A DNA stretch of 64,000 bases from Torreya grandis. Its lineage: Eukaryota > Streptophyta > Pinopsida > Cupressales > Taxaceae. Where the stretch lies: contig JARHVA010003525.1 of the NCBI GenBank assembly GCA_037957365.1, positions 786,001 through 850,000 of the forward strand. The letters are read 5' to 3'. Within the stretch, counting starts at the first letter, position 1. Each line of letters begins with the position of its first letter. This document shows, piece by piece, positions 11,943 to 22,173 of this stretch. The position numbers were made by a program, and so were the translations under genes. A model generated the notes under the pieces. That model did no database searches, was not told the DNA's origin, and worked only from the letters and a program-made list of their open reading frames with translations.

Positions 11943-13050
11943 ATGGTGCGAGTGAGAGAATTTGATAAGGTTCCTTCAAATGTCAGTGATAATAACCCTC
12001 CGTTGATCTTAACCAATTTGTCATTGAGAAAGTAATAAAGTTGCATTAGATTCTTGCATCCATGAATGAAACTAGCAACTAAATTGTAGCCTTGGAACAT
12101 GAAATTCATGGAAATGAGGAGGAAGCCCATCGGGGTGTGTCTAAAGAGCATCCTGCTAAGCAGAAAATTCTTTAAGAGCAAAGACATGAGGAAGTGCCTC
12201 GAGATGTGAGAGCACGTGTAGCTACAAAATTGGTTAGAGATATGATAAATGTAAATCCACTTAAGTTTGATGGAACTATTATGGGAGATAGAATTGAAGC
12301 ATGGTTCAATGAGATAGAAAAGTATTTCGAGATTTAAAACTATTCTGAAGTCACTAAAGTAGTTTGGGGATCTTACTAGTTGGCTAGTGAAGTAACTACA
12401 TGGTGGGTTAACAAAAGGTTGAAAATAAATCTTAACTCGATCAACACTACATGGAATCAATTTATGACACTGTTCAGAACACGGTGGCTTTCACAGTTAT
12501 ACTTTGACCAAAAGCTTATACATTTTTAGAATCTTAAGCAAGGATACCTATCAGTGAATAAGTACTTGAAATAGTTTATAAAACTTCTAAAATATGTACC
12601 TCAATATCAGGCTGATGAGAGGTTTAAAATTAAGAAGTTTTTCATGGGATTAAAACCTCAAATTTGTGGAGAGGTGGACATTTATGGGCCATCTACCATG
12701 GATTAAGTCTTCGAGAAGGCAGTCAAATAGGAACAAAAATTAAAATCTCTTGCTTATGCCAGAGATAAGTTTAAGAAAAAGTTTAGAAGTTTTAAACCAA
12801 CTTTCAAAAAGAAGAACTGGAAGTAGAGGAGTGGAGATTCCAAGAGTTAGAATACTAGATTCAATAGTGGTTCAGGGAATAAGAAACTAGGTAATGGTTT
12901 CAGAGGTTTTAAGGGAAACCAACCGTCTGACAAGAAGGGACCACTTGGGGGTTGATTCATTTGTGGATGTGACCATTTTGCATGTGAGTGTACCCAAGAT
13001 AAGTCAAGGAACAAAGGTTCTATTCCTCAGCAGGGGATGTTTCATTAACA
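11943..13050 (+). pseudogene. gag of element A (decayed)
   Basis: Reading starts at ATG 11943, 72 bases after the PBS. Recognisable gag stretches include NPLKFDGT, AWFNEIEKYFEI, TTWWVNKR and FMGLKPQI. A degraded zinc knuckle (FICGCDHFACECTQ, first Cys lost) follows at about 12955-13000. More than ten in-frame stops are present, mostly TAG/TAA where Gln or Trp is expected, plus small shifts. The product would have been the nucleocapsid precursor. Confidence 0.8.
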
Positions 13051-13099
13051 AATTCATGTGATAGTTGATAATCAACAAGCCAAATTCCAAGCTTCATCC

Positions 13100-14770
13100 A
13101 TAGAACTATCGAGTATTTTATTTGAACATGTAGTTTCCATTTCAATAGATATAGGGGATATATAATATTTTATAGCTCTTAGAATAATAAATAATTTATT
13201 TAAAAAATATGGAGTAATGAAAAATACATGGTACAATATGGAGGTGAGTCAAAAGTCAAAGTTAATAAGTGTTTAGTTGAAGCTGAGATTAGGTTGCCCA
13301 AATTCACAATAGTAGTGGATCTTTATGCAACACCACTAGGGTCATATGATACAATCCTATGATTCAATTGGCTTGCGAAACATAAGGCCAAAGTTGACAA
13401 TTATTTAAAGAAGGTTGTGTGTCTAGATGATTTTGGAAATTAGACACTAATTCATGACTAGAAAAGAGAGTTGAGGCTTAAACAAATTTTTGCAATGCAA
13501 CTCAAAAAGGCTCAAAGAAAAGGATGCCAAGCATTTATTGTCAACATAAATGAAATGAATGAATCTAAAGAACCGTCCCTTGAAGATTATCTATTCCTTA
13601 AAAATTTTCATGATGTGTTTCTAAAGGAATTGCCAGGATTGCCTCCCAAACGTATTTTGATTTCTCTATTGATATCATACTTAGATTGAAACCTTAGTCT
13701 AAGGAAACTATCAAAAATAGGTATCCACTACTTCGTATAGATGATATTTTTAACCAAATGCAATGGGCAATGGTCTTTTCTAAGATTGATCTTAGAGTAG
13801 GATATTATTTATTGAGGTTAAAAAATGAAGATATTCCAAAAATAATGTTTAGAACTCGATATGGGCACTATGAATTTATAGTGTCACCATTTGAGTTGAC
13901 AAATAATATTGAAACATTTATGAATCTCATGAATAATGTGTTCAAATATTATCTATATCATTTTATTTTGATCTTTCTAAATGACATTTTTATATATTTT
14001 AAAGATGAAGAAGAACATCTTCAACAACTAGAATTGGTTTTGCAGCGATTGTGGAAGCATGAGTTGTACGACAAGTTGTCCAAGTATGCATTTTTACAAA
14101 ATAAAGTGCAATATCTAAGACATATTATCTTTGCATATAGTATTTATGTAGATTCGACAAAGATAAGATCCATTATGGAATGACTAGCACTAAAGTATGT
14201 CCAAAAGGTAAGAAGTTTTATGGGATTAGCAAGCTATTGCAAGAAATTTATTCTATTTTTTTTTAAGATAGCTAACTCAATTATCTCTCTGCATCGTAAT
14301 AATCAAAATTTTATCTAATCATGTAAGTGTGAAGTAGGTTTTCAAGAATTAAAAAAAGGAGGCTTATTCAACACAAGTACTAAGAGTTTCTAATCCTAAT
14401 GATCAGTTTTTAGTGATCATAGATGCATGTGGGGATGGACTTGGAGGAGTCCTTATACATGATGGTGTAGTGTTAGCCTATGAATCAAGAAAAATGAAGC
14501 TTTATGAGGTGAAATATTCCCCTAATGACCTAAAAATTACAGTAATTGTGCATGCTTTGCAAGTTTGGAGATATTATTTGTTAGGAAAGCTGTTTGAGCT
14601 CAATACTGATAACTTAAAATTCAAGTACATCTTCACCAAACCAAATCTAAATGCTCATTAGAGGTGCTGGTTTGATTTATTATCTAACTATGATTTCTTT
14701 ATAAACTATAACAAAGGAAAGGAAAATAGAGTAGTTGATGCCCTAAGATGTAGGAAGTACATAATAGTCG
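13100..14770 (+). pseudogene. Protease, reverse transcriptase and RNase H of element A (decayed)
   Basis: Protease traces occur at 13130-13440 (GSYDTIL, FNWLAKHKAKV), but the catalytic DSG is not intact. RT follows: KELPGLPPKR, MVFSKIDLRVGYYLLRLK, FRTRYGHYEFIVSPFEL and FLNDIFIY (13974-13997). In that last motif the usual D-D pair reads N-D, so polymerase activity is lost. RNase H at 14413-14750 retains IIDACGDGLGGVL, ESRKMK and NYNKGKENRVVDAL. Stops and frameshifts separate the blocks (for example at 13687, 14181 and 14659). Confidence 0.85.
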
Positions 14771-14959
14771 TGGATACTATCAGCAGTACTTTTATAGATC
14801 AAGTGATCAAATTTTTGTTAAGAGATGAATTCTATGATTAGGTCAAGAAAGTATTATCTGAGAATGATTGAAATCCTAAGTATAAAGGATACATAATATA
14901 AAATGATGGTCTTTTATGATATAATGGAAGGATGTATGTACTAGATAAAAAGAATTTAA

Positions 14960-16200
14960 TGAGCACAATTTTAAAAAACTTCACAATACACCATATTGAG
15001 GACATCTAGGAGTAACCAAGCTTATGACAGAGCTTAGACCACTTTATTTTTGGAAGGGATTCAAAAAATATGTAGTCGACTTTGTGTCATGTTGTTTGGA
15101 ATGTCAGCGTGTAAAAACTACACATGTGCATCTAATTAGATTTTTGTATCCACATGACATACCAAAATGAAAGTGTCAAGTGATCAGGATGGACTTTATC
15201 CAAGGTTTATCATTGTCACAGAATAATCATGACATAATTTTGGTTGTAGTTGATAAACTAACCAAGGTAGCTCATTTTATGACAATTTTTTTGAAAAATG
15301 ATGCACCTACTCTTGTGAAGAGGTTCATAAAGGAAGTGTATTGGTTGCATATATTTTCAAAGAATATCATTTTGAATCATGATCTAAAGATGACTTATAT
15401 ATTTTGGTTAAATATGAATTCAACTTTGGGTACGTAACTAAACTTTAACATTGCATATCACCCATAAACTGATGGTTAGACTAAACAAGTTAATTAGGTG
15501 TTAGAGGATATCCTTTATATGTATTTCATGGATCAACAATACAAGTGAGAGGAGTACCTTCTATTTATTATGTTTGCTTACAATAAATCATACCAATCAT
15601 CTTTGAAGATGACACCATTTAAAGCATTGTATAGAATAAGGTACATGACACCAATCAATTGGGATGGATTGGAAGACAAGGTAGTCTTTGGACCTGAGAT
15701 ACTTTAAAAAATGGAAGATAAAGTTAGATCAATCAGGTAGAGATTGGCTATGGCTAGTGATAGGTCGAAGAGTTATGGTAATATGAAGAGAATATCTAGA
15801 CAATTTTTAGTAGGTGATAAAGTGTTCGTGTGGGTTAAACCACATAATATCTTAATTAAATTCAAGAAGTCATCAAAACTTTCATTGAGATATGTTGGAT
15901 CTTTTGAGGTTTTAGAAGTGGTCAATCCTGTAATGTATAAGCTTGCATTACCATCATCTTTAGCTCTATTTTATAATATCTTTCATGTATCTTATCTTAA
16001 AAATTATATAGCTAATCTTTGACATGTGTTGAATTGGAATGCTTTGCAGGTTCTGGATCTCAGAGTGGTCATGATAAAACCAATCACAGTAATTGACACT
16101 TGTAAACTTTGTTTGCATAATATAGAAGTGTCACAGTATAGGGTCTTGTGGGACCAATACTTTGAAGATAGTGCTATTTGGGAGGACTATGATTAGTTCT
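14960..16200 (+). pseudogene. Integrase and chromodomain-like tail of element A (decayed)
   Basis: The zinc-binding region survives in pieces near 14990-15115 (HHIE, CCLECQRVK). The catalytic core starts at about 15186 with MDFIQGLSLSQNNHDIILVV and VDKLTKVAHFM. The C-terminal part 15744-16022 is open: QFLVGDKVFVWVKPHNI, LSLRYVGSFEVLEVV, YNIFHVSYLKNYI. After a stop, 16070-16190 reads VIDTCKLCLHN, VSQYRVLWDQ and DSAIWEDYD, the pattern of a degenerate chromodomain after gypsy integrase. This supports assignment to the chromovirus branch. Confidence 0.82.
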
Positions 16201-16322
16201 AAAAATATTTTCATATTTATTTGATTGATTTGATATTTCATACTATGTCATTTTTTTGTTGAATAATATTTTAATTCAGAACTGGTGTTTGAATAGGTGT
16301 CATCGGGATGATGACCAACTTT

Positions 16323-16334
16323 ATGAGGGGAGCA
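16323..16334 (+). promoter_or_regulatory. Polypurine tract of element A
   Basis: The purine-rich ATGAGGGGAGCA directly precedes TGTCACATC, the start of the 3' LTR at 16335. This is the expected site of plus-strand priming. Confidence 0.75.
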
Positions 16335-17987
16335 TGTCACATCTTGATTTATTACTAAGTTAATTTACCTGATTATCCATAGATTATTATGATTATTAAA
16401 TTAAATAATTATTATTTAACTAAGCTATAAGTCACATGATATTATGGTATAGTTTTATGTTGCTTTGATTACATGATTTTATTACTATAAGTTAACTGTA
16501 TTGTGTTGGGTGAATATTTTTGTCAGCCAACTAACTAGTGACCAAAATAGTTCCTATCACCACATCACAGGGAGATTGGTCATCCAATGTTGTAGGTTTA
16601 CCACATCCAAAGGGGACAAATCTCTCCTCTCATCAAGGGGAGGTTCCCTATTAAATATGCGGAGGCTATATACTACATATATAAGTAGAAAGTAAGACAC
16701 AGGGGTGGGATAAACCATTCATCTCTCTTTTTTCAGAGATGATGCTAACAAACAGAGGAGAAATCTTGGGTGATTGGTGAAGGTACTTCTATTCTTTCAG
16801 AAGTAACTTTCAGCCAAGAGCCAGATCCCTTCGTGGAGAGTAGAAATTTTGGTGAAGCAATAGAAGGCACTCCTCTTCTTTCAGAAGTGCTTGTTCTTGC
16901 AAGCAACATGACTCTTTCTGGTAACAAGTGACCGGTAAACAGGTCCAAAGTAACCAACAATCTAAGATGTAGCACAAAGTCTCCACCTTGATTGCCCTAG
17001 AGGGAGATACAAAAGACAATGAGGGCACAAAGTTGTCCCAAGGTCTTTTACATAGAAATAGAAAAGAAAAACACACACTAAAGACAACTATGACAGCGCA
17101 AAGTCTGAAAGTAGTTGGTTTTAAGACACCTTCCTTATCACCTCCACTAGTTCTACTTGTTAAATCAAATAAGCAAGAATGCTTTCAGAAGATAGACATA
17201 AGAGCAATCTCCTAATGTAGCACAAGCTATAACAACACAAAGTCTGCAAGTAACTTGCTTTCTCATTCGATCAAAGAAATATGAACTACAATCTGAGCTC
17301 AAAGTCTCAGTAATGCCTTTCAATTTGGGTAGAGTTTCACTTTTGGTAAGGGGAATATCTCCCTTCAAATGATACAAGAGATTACATTATATAGAGGCCT
17401 AAGGGAGGCTTGGCACTTTCTCCCATGGAGTGACCCATTTAGCGCATTCAATGCCTTGGATGCATTCTTGGTCTCATCAAGAAGGGCCATGCTGGAGTAG
17501 GGTGGTTGCCTTGACTGTGGCATGTCGATTCATCTCTAGTGCCTCCTCCCAAGCTTGAATCTCTTATTCCATCACTTTCTTAGCCGTGTAACTATCTATT
17601 CTACCTTTATCTCATAGGGGACAAACAAACAACACTTTCAATGTTTGTAGGTCTCTAATATCTACTTGGTGAACTACTTCACCTACTGGAATTAACTCCT
17701 GCTGAGTTTCCCTCTTTGTCTCTTCCTTCTCTTGGTCCTAGACTTAGAGTCTTTTGAATGCATTCGAGTCCGTGCTTTAAGTCTGCTAAAATCAACAGAC
17801 ACTTCATTGCAACAAATTTGACATTTACGGGCCCATCATTCTTCCCAGCAACTCTCTCATGTCTTTCTCACTTGCCATGGTCACTTTCTACTGTGATGTG
17901 GGTGAGGACATGTAGAAGCATCTGTAGCTTTGAAATAAGCTTATCAAAATAAGCTTTGAAACTTAATAGCAACTGGAGGTCTGGAGC

Positions 17988-18990
17988 AAACACGTGACAG
18001 CTTCCGTTGCACTGGGATGGGACACGTGGCGAGTTCCATGCTTTGAAGCTTTGTCTGAAACTACGTCTCAGCATGTGACACTTGGAAGCATCCACTGCAC
18101 TTTGAAGCTCAAACCTTTCTTGAAGGGAACTTTCCCTTTGGGGTCTAAAAAAAGGTCCACTTTTGAATGTCGAGTGTCCCTCTGTAAAGGTGTCTGCCCT
18201 TCAGGATCTTCCAAGTGGCCTTCGGGTCTTTGATTTCTCTAGCGGGCTGTTGGTCCTTTATTTCCTTCAGACAAAATGTCTAAAAAAATTCCTTCAAACA
18301 ATTTGTCTAAAGGAAATCCTTTCCTTGGCTTCATGCATGCCTCTGCATTGTGAGTGCCCCCTTTTATGACACGTGGCACCTTCCACCACTTTTAACTAGA
18401 GACATGTGGCATCTTTCACTGAAACTTACCAGAGACATGTGGCATCTTTCACTGTTGACACTTGGCAACATCTGCCTTCTCAGGCCTTTACAAAACCATA
18501 GAAATGCTTGGGGCTTAGTTAGGCTCTCGCGAATGATGACACTCATCGGCCTCTACCACTCTTTGCATGGGACACGTGGCACGGTCTGTTACTCTTAGGA
18601 ACACAAAGTGAAGCCTTCCACGATTGCCACTTATCACCCTCCATGGAACTTTGGAAGAAGCTTTATCAAAATGAACCCTGTAGCTTTATATAAAACTCTG
18701 AGATGTGAACGCTGACATGTGTCACATTCTTCTGAGTTACAATGCTAACATGTGGCACGGTCTGAATATTTTTAGCAGTCGCATAGATACAGACACTTGG
18801 CACGTTTTGCTTCATTTAGTCACTCATCCCCAGGCCCACCATGGTCTTTAATTGAAACATTGAAGTTAAGGGAAGAGACTGCAAATATTGACACTTGGAG
18901 GCTCCCAATAAGCTTCAAGAGGGACACGTGGCAATATCCACCAATTCATAGAAACAAATTTTAGTGGGGCTTGACCATCAACACTTGGCA
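17988..18990. promoter_or_regulatory. Array of about 14 G-box/ABRE-like motifs in the left LTR
   Basis: The decamer GACACGTGGC occurs exactly at 18021, 18368, 18571 and 18923. One-to-two-base variants (GACATGTGGC, GACACTTGGC, AACATGTGGC) occur at 18411, 18434, 18457, 18747, 18792, 18890 and 18980, with looser forms at 17989, 18076 and 18714. Read in the element's sense this is GCCACGTGTC, the classical plant G-box/ABRE core bound by bZIP factors. Spacing is irregular, from 23 to over 300 bases. Confidence 0.7.
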
Positions 18991-19044
18991 GCATCCACTT
19001 GACTCTTTCTTTTGCACGCACTTCTTTTCTTAACTGAGGTAACC

Positions 19045-19350
19045 TTTTAACCTTTGAACTTGACACATTAAACTGATTGAATGTTGAACTCATTGAACCG
19101 ATGAACCAAAATGGTTCAAGGTTCAATGGTTCAAGATTTTGAGGCTTGTTAAGTGATTGGGGCCGTGGAACCTTGAAATGGTCAAACTTTGAACCTTTGT
19201 CAAAGTGCTTAGCTCTTGTTGATGATGTTGAACCTTTGAACCCATTGAACCCATTAAACTGAAAAGGTTCAAGGTTTAATGGTTCAATGGTTCAATCCTT
19301 GTTTTGATGCTTGTCGATAAACCCTTTGAACCGGTTGAACCTACTAATCC
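19045..19350. repeat. TTGAACC/GGTTCAA hairpin array, left LTR
   Basis: More than twelve copies of TTGAACC or its complement GGTTCAA, or near variants, lie in about 300 bases. They face each other in two places (19093-19134 and 19228-19298), which would form stem-loops. The + strand copies also fit the loose tRNA B-box pattern GWTCRANNC, probably by chance. Confidence 0.8.
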
Positions 19351-19490
19351 TTTCACCAAAAAGTTGAGAAAGTGATGAAATTGAATGTTCAGAACAAATT
19401 TTTGGAAAGAGGAGGGACAATTTTGGCCATGCAGGACCAAAACAGTCATATGTTGTCTGAAAAATGAGGAGTCATTTTTTAGGGACAATA

Positions 19491-20270
19491 GTTGGCTTCA
19501 GTTGGGGAACTTCCTTCAGTTGGAAACTTGAAACAACTCAGGAGAGTAGAAACCAAAATCTCCAGTGCCTTGAAGTGTGCCATTGGGCTACAGAGTCATG
19601 CTACTCAAAAAGAAAGGCTCTAAAAGAAACAAATGAAAAACACAAAGCATAAATAGAAACTATACAAATATACATATGTATAGGTGAACTTATCTGATAC
19701 TTCAAGAATTGAAGTACTTCAGATGCTACTCATCGTAGGATAATGAAAGGGGATGCCATCCTGGTAAACCAGCAAGAAACCATTTTGCCCCTAGAAATGG
19801 TGACAGGCGAATAGAGCTCTCCACTAGGAAACTAATTTTTTGCGTCTTCCTCTTGGCTCTTTCTTCTTTTTGCCTCATGGTAGGACATGGTCTTCAAGCT
19901 AAAAACCATAACTCCTTGCTCTCTTGGTGAAGGGCTCCTTTTTCTGATTTTGGAGTACAACAGTATGGTCCACCACCATAGCTTGCTATTATGCTGGTTT
20001 AGTCTAGCACATATTTTTATTGTCAGCATTAGACCCCTAAAAAACCATCAGATCAACATCTCCTTTTGTGTGAAGGATTTTGATCTCTTCATCTTGAGCA
20101 GTCTTCAATCCGATCAATAGAGATCTACATCCAACATGAGTGGAAGAATTGTTGATATCAGATTCCAGGATCCAAGCATCATCAGAAGCTGATCTTCTAT
20201 TAGATTTCTCTTCATCAGAGGTGGAAGATCGTTCTTGATTTGTACTGCACCCTACCAATTCTTCTAATGC
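19491..20270. other. Non-coding internal region of the gag-only element
   Basis: This lies between the end of the gag frame and the 3' LTR in element sense. I see no pol domain and no clear polypurine tract in it. Confidence 0.6.
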
Positions 20271-21832
20271 CTAATTTGGATCAAATCTTGGATTGCCAGC
20301 CACGGGACTTTGATTAGCTGAGACATGAGCATCCTCTATGGTCAAGGAGTAATTACCCCTGCCTGAAGGCTCAAATAGAATTTGAGCAGTAGGGGCTGAT
20401 ATTTGGGTGAACACAATCTTTTCCTCAAATAGGTCCACACCTAACTCTTCACCAATGTTTAATTGCTCAGGATTGGCTTGCAGGGATTCAAACTCAGTCA
20501 TTTGAATTTTGGATTTCTTGACATGATCAATCATGTCAAATGACTGAGATGGACTTGGAAGAGAGGATGGGAGTTCATCCTTTTGGTTTTTGGGAAGGGG
20601 AGGACTGGTTTGTGAAGTTGAAGTAGAAGGTACAGAGATGTTTGATGTACTAACCTTCTTGGCAATCACTGGGTCCTTTGATTGGAAAGGAAGAGGGGTT
20701 ATCTGCTCAACAATTGAAATTGCTGGTTGGGGTCGCTCCTCTATCTTCTCTTTGTCGGCCTGCTGGACTGATTAATTCTCAGACTTGGTGAATACTGTGT
20801 ATGATCCTTCGACTGCTTCACTTTCACTTTTAGGTTCATCCTAGAAATTTAGGAAACCAATGTGGAAGTCACCAGCTAATTCTTCTAGATCCTCCCTAAA
20901 GAGATCAGTGCCATTTTATTGCTCGAACTCAGGTTTGAAATAGGAAACATGTTCTGTTTCCAGATATCTAACTACTGAGTTGGTTGGAGGTGCTTCAAGG
21001 GCAAGGTTCCTCTGTGGGGGAGGAAGATGATTTGGTTGCCCTTGAATTTTGGTAGCATTGCCTTGATATGGCTGATTGGGGAATGTCCTCCTTGGTACAT
21101 CTCTATATAAAGGAGTAAAAGACATACCTTGTGCCATTTTCCTCTTCAAGGCTAGAAATTCATTTGCCAGCTTTTGTATTATTGGGTCAGTGGTGGCTAT
21201 GGGTGAGTATTCAGAAGATGAAGAGGATTTACCTCTGTTAGGATCTCTCCTTATCTTTCCTGCCAAGATAAGGTCATCTTCTAGCTCAGTAGCCAAGTCT
21301 TGAGCAGCCTCAAGGTCTATGTGTCTAGCCCATCTCAATAGAAAACTCACTTCAAGCAGCTGTGAGTTGATGAAGAAGCACTTGAGATTTTGAGGTGTCG
21401 GCTAGGTGATCATGGGAATCCTGTGCCTCAGCTTGTTAAACTTGGCAATAAAATTCTTCATAGGCTCATGAGGTTCCTTCTTCATCTAAGTGAGCTGGGC
21501 TAGCAAAGCATGCACATCCTCTTTAGACTTGAACCCATCTTCAAACTTGGCTTTAAGAGTATCCAGTCAGTCACTGATCCAGCTTACAGATGGTAGAACC
21601 AATCTACAACATCACCTTGTAGTGTCTCCACAAAAAGCTTGACTGCCACATCTTCGAATTCCACCCCTATCACACCACATGCTATGCTGAAGGCTGCAAT
21701 GTGTTCATCAAGGTGAACTATCCCATCACCAAAGAATTTGGAGAAATTATTTCTTGAACTACGTGGGAGTTCATGCAGAGGTGGTGTCAAGTTGAGTGGG
21801 CCAAAAGAGTTACCCCAGGGGCCTTGAGCCAT
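20271..21832 (-). pseudogene. gag of the gag-only element (broken)
   Basis: Start is the Met codon at 21832-21830 (MAQGPWGNSFGPLNLTPPL). The gag core follows: NFSKFFGDG, HIAAFSIACGVIGVEFED, VAVKLFVETLQGDVVDWFYH. Later, after stops near 21584, 21484 and 21404, it continues LRWARHIDLEAAQDLA (21331 leftward), then a Pro/Gln-rich tail and a Ser/Pro-rich end (20669-20271). No CCHC knuckle is visible. Total about 520 codons with several stops. In life it would have made the capsid precursor; no enzyme domain follows it. Confidence 0.82.
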
Positions 21833-22150
21833 GATTTGATTATGTAAAATCAAGATAACAAATCTGGATGAAGTGGCCACATTGCAGAACAAAAATGGAA
21901 AAAGACTGGACCTACTTTAGCTTGAGGCTTGAGGCTTCAAACTGTGTAATCTTTTCCAGCAGCTCTGGTTTTGCAGACCAAATAAAATAACAGAGGTGGA
22001 GGAAGATGGTAAGGCTATAATGATAATGGGTAAGACACAAAATGGAGTTGCAAGAGTCTATAATGGATAAGGGTTATAATGATTATGGGTAAGACACAAG
22101 TGATGTTTCAATCTAAAACTTGAGGTTCTAAATTGTACAAAATTATTGTG

Positions 22151-22168
22151 TCCCCAATAGAGTCACCA
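22151..22168 (-). promoter_or_regulatory. Primer-binding site of the gag-only element
   Basis: On the minus strand it reads TGGTGACTCTATTGGGGA, five bases inside the right LTR (22174). It starts with TGG, the complement of a tRNA CCA tail, and resembles the TGGCGACTCTGCTGGGGA type of plant gypsy PBS. This site fixes the element as minus strand. Confidence 0.75.
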
Positions 22169-22173
22169 AAAAT

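Larger units (their letters stand above)
16504..19490 (-). repeat. Left (3') LTR of the gag-only element
   Basis: On the + strand it starts TGTTGGGTGAATATT and ends AGGGACAATA, matching TGTTGGATGAATATT...AGGGACAACA of the right copy. It contains the GACACGTGGC-type array (17988-18990) and the TTGAACC/GGTTCAA hairpins (19045-19350). Confidence 0.9.

Noticed and set aside
16745..18598. Many ORFs of 60-90 codons on both strands in the LTRs of the gag-only element
   Set aside because: They recur in both LTRs with different breaks, so frames are not conserved. The moderate GC of these LTRs explains the open stretches.
19045..19350. tRNA genes, suggested by GGTTCAATCC-type B-box matches
   Set aside because: No A-box, no cloverleaf and no acceptor stem; the matches come from the heptamer array.
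19492..19509. PBS-like TGGCTTCAGTTGGGGAAC after the left LTR of the gag-only element
   Set aside because: It would need a + strand element, but gag and the better PBS at 22151-22168 are on the minus strand.
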